DNA from: Gorsachius magnificus
Lineage: Eukaryota > Chordata > Aves > Pelecaniformes > Ardeidae
NCBI GenBank assembly: GCA_034008185.1
Contig: CM067095.1
Location: 1,110 to 65,109, forward strand
Direction of reading: 5' to 3'
Length of the DNA stretch: 64,000 bases
This document shows positions 26,101-36,649 of this stretch, piece after piece. The notes under the pieces were generated by a model. It had not been told where the DNA came from. It ran no database searches and saw only the letters and a program-made list of their open reading frames with translations. The translations under genes and the position numbers were made by a program. The stretch's first letter is position 1. Every line of letters begins with the position of its first letter.

Positions 26101-29100
26101 GCTCTTGTGTCACTACTATTAGATTATCAATTAGCCTGGGATTGTTGGATTTAGTAGCAGTTAGGCTGTCTCTATGATTTACAGGAAACTGCCCAATATT
26201 TTCTAACAGTTTCAACTTTGGTTTTTCCATATGACACATACACTCCCAATGTCCTGAAGATGGCAGTATTTCAAAGCACCAGGGCAATGCAAGGCCACAT
26301 GGCATGTTGAAGCACATTTAATGCCAAGTTAATTGTTCCTGAAAGTACTCATCAAATAATTCATATCAACAGACCCTCCATTCTGAGCACCTTCCCAAAG
26401 AAATGTGGAAAGTGCACAACACATCTGCAATGAATTCTTAGCCAGCTGACACATTTCATCAGCCTCTGCAGGCCTGCACCAATTGCTTGTTCATTTCCAA
26501 CACAGTTCTGCAGGTAGAGTGCTATTTGTGAGATGAACCGCAGTGAGTCTGGGCAGCAGCCTGTGGACTTTAGCATAAAAAACAATTACTGAACATTTGC
26601 ACATACAAGACAGGGAATGTTGCTTAATTTTAAATAGATGACTGAATGTTTATGGAATGTTTTCTTGGACCAGCCATTATTAGTAATCGATATGCAACTG
26701 ATCATGTTCACAGGGGCCAACCTCAGTAGTGACGCTATTTTGGAAAGAGTGAAACTAGATGTATTTCAAAGCATTTCTGGTTAATATGATAGGCTAGATC
26801 ATACAGAGTACTTTAGTTAACTGTTGAAAGTATGAAAGATTCAGTAGTTTAGCAGATAATTTGGCATGCTTCATAGTTCACAGTCATAATAGATCATCTG
26901 TCAAAAGTCTGAAAAGAATGAAATCTTCACAGAGTAAGGGCAGATCTTAAAAAGTCAGTGGCAAAACATTTTGCCAAGCTGAAAGCTAAGAACATTTTTC
27001 CATTGCTGCCATCAACCGCATACATACTGGATAGGAGCCAGTCAGTCTCAATAAGCAAACTGGATGCTGACATTTACACTAGAGAAAGGGGGGGCAAAAA
27101 GCCAGCCCTGAGAGATTGGAGGGAAGGAGTTGGAAGATACGCAGAGATTAACTGCATTCAGAACGATGGAGACGTGTCGCAGCTTTATGGATAAGCAAAC
27201 AAAAACCACAGTGTGTTCCAGCACATGGTTTCCTGAAAGCTGACAAAGAACAACAAGGTGTGACAGAATTTTATTGATCTGATTGTAAAAAAGAGCTTCC
27301 TTACTATTTGATATTTGGGGTTGTAGATCAGTTCTAATGTAAGCCAAAACTGATCATTTTTATCAGCCTCAGGAAGTTGGAGCCCTTAGCAGCAGGATAA
27401 TAACAATACTGACAACTGATCAAGACAATATAAAATACAAATTGAATACACAGCTCTTCATTCTTTTTTTTTTTTTTTTTACTGCTGTGCCCTAATAATG
27501 GCATCCATATCTAGCCTTGTTCCTTCTTCTGCATCATAAGATACGCTGCTGGTTATCAGTTTCTATCCAAGAAGGTTATTTTATTGACAGGTCCAAGTCT
27601 CTCTGAAGAAGACAGGCAAAACAGTCCAAAGTTCCTCTCACTTAGGTCTAAACCTTGAGTATTTTTATAGCAAGGACAGCTAGTACTTGCTTTCAACTAA
27701 ATACATTTCCACCTCCATTTCTAAGACACAGTTGAAATCCAGTGCCAGTTTTCCCTGTGTTGATTCTGAATTCAGCATAGGTACAAAAAAGGTCTTCATG
27801 TTGTCAAAATCTGTTGTTACTGAGATCAGTTTTCTTCACTGTTTTCTTCTTTACACAGCAGCTTGCTGCTGTTTTGCCAACATCCATCTTATCAAACCCC
27901 GTGACAGAGGGCCTCCTTGATGCCAGGAAAATGCTGACAAAATTAATGGACAGCACTTCCAAATTTCTGGGTGCCCGAATGGGTGACCACTGCCCTAGGC
28001 ACTGTGATTAGTGGTCACATTTTTACTTCCAGCATGAACTATTAAAACACACTTTTTCAAATTATTTCTTTCATGCTGGTCAAGAGCACAGAGGCCCCAG
28101 CCCTCTTACTCTCAGCTTCTGGGGGTACTTCTTTACAGTGCTGTGCCCATTACACTTGCTGCAGTTTTGTGGCACATCAAATTCAAACTCCGTATTGCAA
28201 ATCACCAGTTTTTTTCGTTGCTACAGGCTTCTGTTTTTCATAAGCTAGAACAGTTAAAATAAAGGCATAAGGACTATGAAAACTGGGCAAGAAGAGAGAC
28301 AGAAACAAGAAAATTGAATGCCAGTTATTTTGCAAAATCCATTTCTGTATTTGAAATTTCAAATACAAATGATGCTGTTGGGCCTGCATATTGTTGCTTC
28401 TGAGTTTTGCTTCCTTGAATTAAAGTCTCCATGGAAATCCTCTGCTAATAATTATTTTGCTATGCTTCTAATTACAATCCCACTGCAAGTCTTGCCAGTA
28501 CCACAGCAACCTCCCTTCACAGAATATCATATGGAAATATGAAGAAAAAGAAACCATCCAGAAAAAGCAAAAATGAGAATCTAGTAAACTCAGAAGTAAA
28601 ATGCAGCTAAAAATGATAAAATCTTAGCAATATATATACATATGATCTGTTTGTGACAGACAAGAATATGGTGGCGTTAAGTGCAATCTGGTTTTACCGG
28701 TCTTTTTTTTTTTCTTTTTTTTTTTTTTTCCCCTCCTCCTCTTTTGTTTTAGGTTTATTTTCCAGGCTCAGGCTTGTTAAATTTTTTTTTTTGTGCTTTT
28801 TTTCAGATGATGATGCCAAAAAACATTAGGTCTTCTTATTATGGAATTGTTGTCTATCTATCATTTCCAGACTGGCTGCAAAACATATTAAAATCAAGAA
28901 ATACAACCTGAGATTATAAATTAAATACAAAGATTTCAGAACACAGACACATCACCACTAGACCAAACTGCCGAGGCCAATGGTGGGTTCTCACCGTTTG
29001 GCAGAGACAGGGTACCTGCCCGTAAGGTGTGTGTAAGCCAAACAGAAATTTTTGAGCCTTGTACAGAAGTTACTGGATGAAGGACCGGTGCCTGTGAAAC

Positions 29101-32100
29101 AGTTTATGCTGTATCCTACTTCTCTCCCTAAACTTCAGTATAAACCAAACTAGGAACCAAATTATCTATTCTAGGATTGTGGAAGCATCTGTTATATCAC
29201 TCTGCCATCACAGCGGTTTGGGCAGTTCTTCCTGCAGGCACGACAAAGCGATGGAAGGAAGGGCTGGCAAAAATGCAGCCCAGATGCATTAAACCCCAGA
29301 TGCACCAACTGCTCAGCTATCTCTAAATAGGCTATGTGCTCCCTGATACATGCATATAGTGCTATCACTAGGCGCAGAAAAAGGGCAGAGCATTGAATCT
29401 ACTTTGACCTTAGGACACCACAGTGTCTCAGAGCAAGGAACTACACTTCTGTTTGACTCTCTGACACTGAATCTGGGACAAAGACTGCTCACACTGGGAC
29501 TTGCAGTTTTCCAGCAGTGGTACTCCAGCAGGTATTTTCCTTAAAGGATATGAAATTCAGGAAGCACTGTTTCTCCCAGACAGCTCACTCCAGATGCTGC
29601 ATCTCCTGAACTTTTACCAATATCTTACGTGTTATGAAAAATTTACCTGATAAATTTGACACTTTTAGCATGTTCATACTGTGATGCAGTTCACTGTTCC
29701 CACACCAGAACAGTCACTTTTGCTCTCTTTTACATAGAGCATTAAGCAGCAGGTTCAAAATTTTAATGCCATAAGACGGGCAATTTTTAAAGCAATCAAA
29801 CCGTATGGAAAAAGGATTGAAAAATTGTCAGTTATTGGGATTGTCATTTCTACATAAATATTGTACATTCATGATGATGACTACATATTAACCACTAGCC
29901 ATCCTTTCTTTGTGTTAGAACAGCTTTTGCAGCCACCTGCTCTAACTGTCAAATGTAGGAATTATGTGAATTCCTACTCTTTACCAGTTTGTTCCATAAA
30001 TACAAAGAAGAATAAAATTAACACTATATGTACAATTTAAAAAATTATCACATGACTACATTCAAACAGATATGAAGAAATGTATCAACGTCTTCCTGTT
30101 TTCTTGTGGTTGGTCTCTGTTTTTCAGACATCAAACAAGTAATTCTTCTTGGCTGTGTATTTGGAATAGTTGGTCTTGCAGTCCTAGCACGTCTGACTTT
30201 CTTATGTAGAAAAGAGAGGTAAGACTCAATTGAACTGAAAACACAAATGAACCTGCTAAAGAAATAGCAAGTGTTATGACCTTTTTAATAACTTTTCTCA
30301 GTGACGAAGAAATCAAACATGATATTTTCCTGCTACTATCTTTTATGCAAAACATCATGTCTGAATAGTCCTTGTGTCCTCCTGGAAGACTATGAAGCGA
30401 GGTTGGAATTGCATTATCAAGACATGCAAGAATGTGATTAGTTGATTGAGAAGGAACAGGACTTTTTGGTCAAAATAATTTATTTGTTGAGTGATAAGGC
30501 TACTTGATTAAAAGTGTTCTGTTTCAGAACAGGTATGCTCATGATACCAAGAGGGAAATTTGATGTATCATCTAAGGAATGCATTGCATAGTACTGTAAC
30601 TTTCCACATACCTTTGAACATATTCCCACTTTTAGGCATGCAAGAATTTGCCTAGAGAATGCTTGTATGTGTCTTGTGCCAAACAGGCAAATAGAATTTT
30701 AAAGATATATCAGTTTGCTGCCCATTCTTGGAACCTTTCTACCACACAGAAATGAACTCGCTATCAAAACTATTGCATTTTTAAAAGAAATGTCTACAAA
30801 AAGTTATGTGGCTAGTAAACTACTTCTTTGAGGTTTTAGTCCTTTGTTTTAAAAGGTTGCTATGATTTCATACATTCTGTGTATAATTCATCCTGGTAGC
30901 CAGTGCTAAGAAGACACAAAAATATATTTTTGGCTCTGTGCCTTTCTAACAGGTTCACCATTGCAGACTCTTGAAACAGAACTCAGTATGATAGCCATGT
31001 CCATCACTGAAAATGCAGCCCATTGATTCTAAGAGCAATCATCAATTAATTGTGTCTATCAGAGTGCCAGAGACACTGCTAATTTTTGCCCCTTCCCTTT
31101 AAATCGCATAAGCATTGTCCACACTTCACAGAGAACACTCATACCCAAACCACTTTTTCTTCCTCCCCTGTACAAAAATAATAAAAAAAAAAGGATACTC
31201 ATGCTGGGTAGATAATTGCAGCAATTAATGTTTTTTGCATACATAAAAATGCATAGACAGAGAACACTTCCTATAGTTGCCAAGTTTTACACACACCAGA
31301 TTCCTACATATAAACCCAACTGGTTTAAATCACTACTATTAGAGCTGCATAGACTTCTCACATTTGCAAGCAGCTTGCAGAACTGCTACTCTAAACTCGT
31401 CACTGTGCATAAAAAACTTATTAAAAAGAATAGAAGGGAGCCTTCAACCCTTCTAAACTCTTGTATATTCTGCAAATCTGTAGGTAATTTTCATATGCTA
31501 CCAAAAGCTTATCATTTATGAAAAAAATTTTGAGAGTTTAATAGTCCATAGCACTCAGTGGGGCTGTATATTTGGATAACAATAGAGGATGCAGTCTTTT
31601 GTATAGCAATAGCAAATTTCAAACAGATAAATTTTAACTAGGGATGGCTTATTAGACAATTATTGAATCATGAAAGTCTGTCATCTACTGCATACTCTTC
31701 TGGATCTCAGGGTAAATATAACAAGCCGCATGTTTTATATAGGAAGGGAAAGAAGTAGTCCTACATACTGTAGGGCTTTGAAAACAACTACCTCTGCACC
31801 CAACTCTGACAATCATCCAGAAAAGCAGCAGTGCTTGGTGTTCACAGCTAGGACCATACTTATGTAGTAAGATAGAGTGAAGTACCTTAAAAAGCAGCAA
31901 GGCCAATAGAAATATACAAAAATCCTAATCATTGAATGCGATGTGCTTTTAGATTTCTTTTTCCTTTAACAAACAAACAGAAAAACAAGTAGGGGCTGTG
32001 TTTTCAAACTTTCCCCAGCCACCTTTCTATCCTAAAAGTGAAAGGTAAGTTTCTCAGACAATCACATGATTCTATGAGCAGATATTGGTGGGGGATGAGG

Positions 32101-32878
32101 GGAATCACAGTATTTAGAATAAAAATCACAGGAAATCAAAATACCAAGGTGCTCAAAAAATTGGTTTATGCTTTTCCCTCTCAGTTAGTTGTAAGGGTTG
32201 CTAGGTAGTTGCAAATGTTATCTGTTAATATTTTGGTGATATGCTTCACTTAGCAAAAAAAAAAAAAAAAAAAAAGCCAATGTAAGGTCCAGGATTTACC
32301 ACTGAATCCTGAGTTCCCTGCTCACTCAGACTTTTTTTCCTCTCAAAAACCAATCTTCTTTCCAGACCCTTCATTATCAGTGTTTTCAAACCAGTGACAT
32401 TTGCCCAGTTTCTCCTTTTGCTCCTATAATTTAGGCCATCATACTAGAAAACAGAAATTGATTGCTGCACAGGGATAACAGCAAACCTTCAGTATTCTCT
32501 AATTTCATCAAATATTGCTCAAACAGAAGCGCTACATATCCTTCAGTCACTACTTTTGGTAATTTAAATATTCTGAATCTTCAGTGGTGTATGACAGGGG
32601 AGGGATATCGTTCCTTGGGGGAGGTATGCACTGGAATTACACAGAACTGGTACCTTAAAAATTGGTGCAGTATTACTATTCCACCCAAGCCGATATTCTC
32701 ACCTTGATCTAAGCAATGACATTATGGCAACTACTTTAACAGTCATCTCTAGCCTTTTTTTTTTTAAAAACTTTTTCTTTGTCTTTTCTTCCAAAGACAA
32801 AAAGGCAACCAGAAACTTGTTTCAGAGGTTCCAGTTGTATCTGAACAAGAAACAATGAAATTCCAGAGGAGTTTTTAA
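8075..32878 (+). CDS. SUSD2: Sushi domain-containing protein 2, complete gene of 15 coding exons
   Basis: SUSD2 is a single-pass type I cell-surface protein with adhesion and matrix-type domains. Joining 8075-8141, 10492-10699, 12069-12220, 12722-12889, 13136-13310, 14787-14988, 16103-16188, 16776-17044, 19633-19776, 21239-21394, 22999-23244, 24267-24539, 24966-25148, 30128-30218 and 32797-32878 gives 2502 bases, 833 codons plus stop, with every phase consistent. Human SUSD2 is 822 residues as recalled. Domain order: signal peptide 1 to about 22; somatomedin B 29-60 with all eight cysteines; AMOP about 285-440; VWD from 443 with GDPH at 447-450; sushi about 719-775 with four cysteines; transmembrane about 781-803; tail 804-833. 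Motifs such as [23 protein letters not shown] and LLPEKF match the human protein. The gene is intact. The intron after exon 5 is of GC-AG type. Confidence 0.95.
8142..10491 (+). other. SUSD2 intron 1
   Basis: 2.35 kb, GTGAGT to TTAAG. A 94-100 codon open frame on each strand around 9520-9835 has no family match. No recognised mobile element or RNA gene. Confidence 0.7.
10492..10699 (+). CDS. SUSD2: SUSD2 exon 2: somatomedin B domain
   Basis: Residues 23-92. Cysteines at 29, 33, 40, 42, 46, 52, 53 and 60 give the C-x3-C-x6-C-x-C-x3-C-x5-C-C-x6-C spacing of somatomedin B domains. The [13 protein letters not shown] block that follows is typical of SUSD2. Acceptor ATTAAG, donor CAG/GTGGGC, phase 2. 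Confidence 0.93.
10700..12068 (+). other. SUSD2 intron 2
   Basis: 1.37 kb ending in ATCAACAG. Nothing else recognised. Confidence 0.7.
12069..12220 (+). CDS. SUSD2: SUSD2 exon 3
   Basis: Residues 92-142, with [18 protein letters not shown] and GTWLS in the region between somatomedin B and AMOP. The acceptor is at ATCAACAG; an upstream in-frame stretch (from about 12034) is intronic, judged by the human alignment and the phase. The donor is AG/GTTACT, weaker than the others but required for the frame. Confidence 0.88.
12221..12721 (+). other. SUSD2 intron 3
   Basis: 501 bases, GTTACT to AATGCAG. No other feature seen. Confidence 0.7.
12722..12889 (+). CDS. SUSD2: SUSD2 exon 4
   Basis: Residues 143-198, including [15 protein letters not shown] and GNLTLTW, close to human SUSD2. 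NET and NLT are potential N-glycosylation sites. Donor ACAG/GTAAAG, phase 1. Confidence 0.93.
13136..13310 (+). CDS. SUSD2: SUSD2 exon 5, followed by a GC donor
   Basis: Residues 199-256, with [19 protein letters not shown]. The exon begins after TGTGACAG. It ends in CAGAG followed by GCAAGT, the standard strong GC-AG donor. Using the next GT (13315) would break the frame into exon 6, so the GC donor is the supported choice. Confidence 0.9.
13311..14786 (+). other. SUSD2 intron 5 (GC-AG)
   Basis: 1.48 kb starting GCAAGT and ending in a long T tract plus CCAG. Short open frames at 13453-14116 show no family match. A region around 13860-13970 is GC-richer but unassigned. Confidence 0.7.
14787..14988 (+). 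CDS. SUSD2: SUSD2 exon 6: start of the AMOP domain
   Basis: Residues 257-324, with [20 protein letters not shown] and then [16 protein letters not shown], the conserved opening of the AMOP domain. Donor CAC/GTAAGT, phase 0. Confidence 0.94.
14989..16102 (+). other. SUSD2 intron 6
   Basis: 1.1 kb, GTAAGT to TTTTTTTCAG. No other feature recognised. Confidence 0.7.
16103..16188 (+). CDS. SUSD2: SUSD2 exon 7: AMOP domain
   Basis: Residues 325-352, [20 protein letters not shown] and HCVRAIQA, almost identical in pattern to human SUSD2. Donor CCAG/GTAAAG, phase 2. Confidence 0.93.
16189..16775 (+). other. SUSD2 intron 7
   Basis: 587 bases ending TCGACCAG. Nothing else recognised. Confidence 0.7.
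16776..17044 (+). CDS. SUSD2: SUSD2 exon 8: end of the AMOP domain
   Basis: Residues 353-442, with [44 protein letters not shown] and [15 protein letters not shown]. These are hallmark SUSD2 AMOP sequences with the paired cysteines. Donor GCTG/GTAAGG, phase 1. Confidence 0.95.
17045..19632 (+). other. SUSD2 intron 8
   Basis: 2.6 kb. The part from about 17580 to 18290 is GC-richer and contains loosely repeated phrases (AAGGTCTGGTCCAATGATGG, AGTCAAAGG, CCAGATGGTGGTGATGAGG). It looks like a decayed retrotransposon LTR or minisatellite that I cannot name. Open frames there (up to 135 codons on the minus strand) lack family features. No exon missing from SUSD2 is needed here. Confidence 0.5.
19633..19776 (+). 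CDS. SUSD2: SUSD2 exon 9: start of the VWD domain with GDPH
   Basis: Residues 443-490, beginning [18 protein letters not shown]. The GDPH sequence (447-450) is the conserved site where VWD proteins, including human SUSD2, are cut between Asp and Pro. The donor AATG/GTAAGC (phase 1) joins exon 10 in frame. A second GTAAGA ten bases later would not. Confidence 0.93.
19777..21238 (+). other. SUSD2 intron 9
   Basis: 1.46 kb ending TTTGAAAG. Nothing else recognised. Confidence 0.7.
21239..21394 (+). CDS. SUSD2: SUSD2 exon 10: VWD domain
   Basis: Residues 491-542, with [19 protein letters not shown] and [20 protein letters not shown], matching human SUSD2. Donor AAGG/GTTAGT, phase 1. Confidence 0.93.
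21395..22998 (+). other. SUSD2 intron 10
   Basis: 1.6 kb ending TGTTATAG. Minus-strand frames at 21487-21756 and 21863-22093 and a frame pair around 22501-22894 may be remnants of an old transposon, but I cannot assign a family. Confidence 0.5.
22999..23244 (+). CDS. SUSD2: SUSD2 exon 11: VWD domain
   Basis: Residues 543-624, with [38 protein letters not shown] and [11 protein letters not shown]. The VWD pattern of a beta strand, LLPE and the GLFG turn is clear. Donor AACT/GTAAGT, phase 1. Confidence 0.94.
23245..24266 (+). other. SUSD2 intron 11
   Basis: 1.02 kb ending CTCCCAAG. It includes a run of nine G near 23613. No other feature seen. Confidence 0.7.
24267..24539 (+). CDS. SUSD2: SUSD2 exon 12
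   Basis: Residues 625-715, the part between VWD and sushi: [35 protein letters not shown] and [17 protein letters not shown]. Good match to human. Donor CCAG/GTGATA, phase 1. Confidence 0.93.
24540..24965 (+). other. SUSD2 intron 12
   Basis: 426 bases, ending TTTTACTAG. It holds a short A-run near 24810. Nothing else seen. Confidence 0.7.
24966..25148 (+). CDS. SUSD2: SUSD2 exon 13: sushi domain
   Basis: Residues 716-776. The sushi (CCP) domain shows four cysteines and the invariant tryptophan in [26 protein letters not shown] and [10 protein letters not shown]. Donor ACAG/GTCTGT, phase 1. Confidence 0.95.
25149..30127 (+). other. SUSD2 intron 13
   Basis: The largest SUSD2 intron, about 5 kb. 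It contains a CR1 tail (25805-25950), T-runs at about 27463-27480 and 28710-28730, and a 22-base perfect palindrome at 28346-28367. No exon is missing from the protein over this stretch. Confidence 0.75.
25805..25950 (+). mobile_element. CR1 LINE 3' tail
   Basis: Short, heavily 5'-truncated CR1 in plus orientation inside SUSD2 intron 13. It has GGGAGATATTCAAAAGCC, GACAAGATGACCTCCAGAGG, TCCCTTCCTACCTC and ends in ATTCTGTAA. Confidence 0.8.
30128..30218 (+). CDS. SUSD2: SUSD2 exon 14: transmembrane segment
   Basis: Residues 777-806. It codes a hydrophobic stretch [20 protein letters not shown], then RLTFLC and a basic stop-transfer RKER. An arginine (798) sits within the span, towards the inner side. 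The acceptor is GTTTTTCAG and the donor GAG/GTAAGA, phase 2. Confidence 0.88.
30219..32796 (+). other. SUSD2 intron 14
   Basis: 2.58 kb with a run of 21 A at about 32254-32275. No gene or known element recognised. Confidence 0.65.
32797..32878 (+). CDS. SUSD2: SUSD2 exon 15: cytoplasmic tail and stop
   Basis: Residues 807-833 and TAA at 32876. The tail reads [20 protein letters not shown] and then MKFQRSF. The KGN shortly after the membrane is also in human SUSD2, but the tail is longer than the human one. Acceptor TCTTCCAAAG, phase 2. Confidence 0.85.
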
Positions 32879-34754
32879 TGAAATACAGAAAAAGCACAGC
32901 GGAGGATTAAATCGTCCACAGCAACAAAGACAGACTTTCCAAACACAAGCCAACGGTTTTCTATAGTATGCCATCATTTGATTTTTGCTTTCAGTATAAT
33001 GAGTGTTCAATTGTATGGGAAACGCTAACCAACTTCCTGGCATTATACCATGGCAGGCTCAGCCTAGTGTCTATCATGAGCAAAGGATAATGCTGCTGAA
33101 AGCATCAGTCTCAATGCGATGGGCACAAGTTTCTTCTGACAGTCACATCTCTGCCAGCAGAACCAGAGTTCTGACAAAAATCAAATGAGTTCATGATTTC
33201 TCTGCACTACTCTTCTTTTACTTGAAAGCTGGTAAAATGAAAAGAATCCTCACCTACTATGCTAGCCCTTATCAGACAAATATTTGCCTTCTCTGGGGCC
33301 ACGTATGGCTCATTTACATAGATGTGACAGTGGACGTACAGTCAGATGGACTACTGGCAAGTCGGGCTGGATTTGCAGAGTGTTGGGGTTTTTTTAGTAG
33401 GGAAAGAGGGATATTGAAGATATTTAAACATTCCATTCTCACGTTTTGGCCAGTCTCTGAATACAGACTCAAAGTGGCATTTTTATTTCAGTTCTGACCT
33501 AATTTTGAAAGGATACAGCTGGGGGAAGGGAGGGGAAGTACTCAGAAAATGAAACCTTTCCTTCCAGGTTAACTTACAATGATTTTTTTAAAAATCCATC
33601 TTTATTCAACTGTCCAATTAGGGTCCATCTTCAAAACAAAAAATCCGTTACCTGCACTGGAAATGTTTTGCAAAACTTACATTTTCCTTGATAAACGGCA
33701 ACATGCATATTCTTTTAATATCTACAGTGTGTTTCACTATCTTCATTAAAATGTGATTTCTGAACTACTACCTTGTACAGAATCCTTTTACCAAAAAAAA
33801 AAAAATCACCATTTGCTTTTGCTTACTTCTCAAAGGGTTTGTGAAGTCAGTCCTGTATTGCGCAACTCTTTTCAACGGTGAAAGAATTCCTAACTTTTGC
33901 AGGTTGGTTTGTTTTTCTAAGGTCTTTAATTCATAAACTACTGGTAAAACATGGTGTTTTCAAAAAGCAAGGACAAACTATGTACCAAATGTACAGGAAA
34001 ACTAAATGAGTGAAACAGTACAGATTTTACATTATCATGGGAACAAGACAAATTGAAAGAAATGCCTCAGACCACGTATTATGAAGTATAAAATTATTCA
34101 TTACTTATTAGCTGCTGTTGCTGTTGCCATTGTTGTTGTTTGTAAACAGAGACCACAAACCACAAGCAGAAAATTACAAAATGAGAACGAGTGATCTTGA
34201 ATACAGTAAGTTGAAATACAAACAATTCTGTACAACACAAAGAAAAAATCTTGTAAAAAAAAAAAACTTTGAAAGAAGACTGGGGAATGATCATTGGCAA
34301 CCAACTGTCTGTCCATTGCCAGCGTGCTACAGTTTAAAAAGAGAAAAAAGGTGCAACTGCTGTATACATACATATCAATTGTGTGTGCAACTGATGGGTG
34401 CAGAAATTGGCAGCAGAATGAACGAAGGTGATTTTGCCTAAGAGTGCTGGAAGACTGCACTGGCCTTTTGGAGATATACAAGGTTGATTTTGTGAACTTT
34501 GTTATCGATACAGTGTTAAAAAATTCTAAGCCTTCTCTGTTCTGGTGTCCTTAAAGAACATAATGCCAGATAGAGTGGAATTGAAATTGGGTGAACGGGT
34601 AACACAGTGGGGTCCCAGTCCTTGGAGAGGAGAGTTTTGTGGGTCATTAAATCACAAAGTAGTAATGCCTCATGTGCTTTTAGACAGCATGTACCACAAG
34701 TGCTGCACGCACACACAGTGACTTGGAAAGGAACGCTAGTAGCACGTGATGTCA
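32879..34754 (+). other. SUSD2 3' UTR and downstream spacer
   Basis: About 1.9 kb after the SUSD2 stop. It is AT-rich with a CAG/CTG-like stretch (GCTGCTGTTGCTGTTGCC at 34111). No other gene recognised. Confidence 0.5.
32906..32911 (+). terminator. Possible SUSD2 polyadenylation signal
   Basis: ATTAAA lies 28 bases after the stop codon. Another ATTAAA is at 33745-33750. No AATAAA is seen between the stop and the LTR at 34760. Which one is used cannot be told from sequence alone. Confidence 0.3.
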
Positions 34755-35733
34755 GTAGCTGTACTGGGTTTGCGTGGCAAGGTTCTGGTAGCAGGGGGGC
34801 TACAGGAGTGGCTTCTGTGAGAAGCTGCTAGAAGCTTCCCTTGTGTCAGATAGACCCAGTGCCAGCAGGCTCCAAGATGGACCCGCCGCTAGCCAAGGGT
34901 ATCCCATCAGCAACAGTGGTAGCGTCCCTGTGACAACTTATTTAAGAAGGGGGGGAAAAAACTGCACAACTGCAACCAAAGAGAGGAGTGAGAATATATG
35001 AGAGGAACAACTCTGCAGACACCTAGGTCAGTGCAGAAAGAGGGAAGGAGGTGCTCCAGGTGCCGGAGCAGAGATTACCCTGCAGCCTGCAGTGAAGACC
35101 ATGGTGAGGCAGGCTGTGCCCCTGCAGCCCATGGAAGTCCATGGTGGAGCAGGTGGATGCCTGAAGGAGGCTGTGACCCTGTGGGAAGCCTGCACTGGAG
35201 CAGGCTCCTGGCAGGAGCTGTGGACCCATGGAGAGAGGCCCGCTGCAGCAGTCTGTTCCTGAAGGACTGCAGCCTGTGGGAAGGACTCACACTGGAGCAG
35301 TTCATGGAGGACTGTCTGCCGTGGGAGGGACCTCAGGTTGGAGCAGGGGAAGAGCGTGAAGAGTTCTCCCCTGAGGAGGAAGGAGCAGTAAAGACAAGGT
35401 GTGATGAACTGACCCCAAACCCCATTCCCTGTCCCCCTGTGCTGCTTGGGGGGATGGAGAAAAAATCAGGAGTGAAGTTAAGCCCAGGAAGAAGGGAGGG
35501 GTGGGGGGAGGGTGTTTTTAAGATTTGGGTTTATTTCTCATTATCCTACTCTGATTTGTTCGGAAATACATTAAACTAATTTCCCCAAGTCGAGTCTGTT
35601 TTGCCCGTAACAGTAAATCGTGAGTGATCTCTCCCTTATCTCAATCCATGAGCCTTTTGTTGTATTTTCTCTCCCCTGCCTAGTTGAGGGGGAACGATAG
35701 AGCATCCAGGCAGGGTCAGCCCACCAGAGTAGC
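34755..35733 (+). mobile_element. Solo LTR of an ERVL-type endogenous retrovirus with target duplication
   Basis: The LTR runs from TGTACTGGGTTTGCG (34760) to about 35728. It carries a TATTTAAG promoter motif near 34940, repeated GGAGCAG units in the middle, ATTAAA near 35570 and the GTCTGTTTTGCCCGTAACAG segment near the end. GTAGC flanks it at 34755-34759 and 35729-35733, a 5-bp target duplication as expected for ERVL. The terminal CA has become GA. No internal viral sequence remains. The 193-codon frame at 34998-35579 is LTR sequence, not a gene. Confidence 0.85.
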
Positions 35734-36640
35734 TCTGACTGGGAAGGAATATATACAGGGAATTAGACCTCCGGTCCTCCTGAAAAATTTGTACGTTATT
35801 CTGAGAACGCAGATGATTTCTATGAATCAGAATTATTCTGCTTAGTCCATGATAAACAAAGCAGTGGTAAAAACAAACACCCACTGCCACCATAGATGTT
35901 CCTTCTGGTTGGTCTGGGTAACTCTCCCATCACAGTGATCTCTAACTCCCTTGTTTACACACACACAGGTGCACATGTGCACACACACATTCAGTGGCAA
36001 CAAAATCATGTCTGCTCATAGCGCTCTTGTGCAACAGAAGTTCAGGATTGGGACGTTTAGCAGAGTTGTGAGCCAAATAACTGAACGTACTTATGTATTG
36101 TGTTAGGAGGAACTAAATATTTCTGCATCTACCATTTAAAAAAAAACCAAAACAAAACCCACCAAGCTAACAGAACACTGCTATTGTTTTTCAGTATTTC
36201 ATCAGCTTAAAAAGTCTACATTCACTAGGAATTCAGCTCAAAGAAATAAGAATGTGGCACGTTATTATGCTGTGATACTAAAATATACATGTAAAGCCAT
36301 GCTAATATGTAGTACTTTTTCTGCTTGTTATCGATATTGCAAAGGCCAAAATGAGTTTACGCACGTTTTTCACCTCAAAAACAACCCTACAGCTTTATAT
36401 CATGGGAGGTTTCTGCATGCTAAAAGTGAGATGTACCATAGTGTGTATCGATACGACTGTTAAAGCCTACAGACTGTATTTTGCTGCTTCCTCCTTTGGA
36501 ACAGCAAAAGCGCTCTCTCCCCCTTCCAGGTGTTTGAAGGTGCCAGCCCATCACACACGCACACAAAAGCTATCCTTCGGCACGCGCATTCACCATTCTC
36601 AGAAAGCAACACTGCTCCTTTTCTGCCGGTTCCACGGCCT
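35734..36640. other. Spacer upstream of the second CpG island
   Basis: AT-rich at first with short CA-rich segments (about 35955-35990), becoming GC-rich after 36500. No exon recognised. Confidence 0.5.
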
Positions 36641-36649
36641 GCTAGCTAC

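Noticed and set aside
34998..35579. 193-codon frame
   Set aside because: Lies wholly inside the solo LTR, in repeated GGAGCAG sequence; not a gene.
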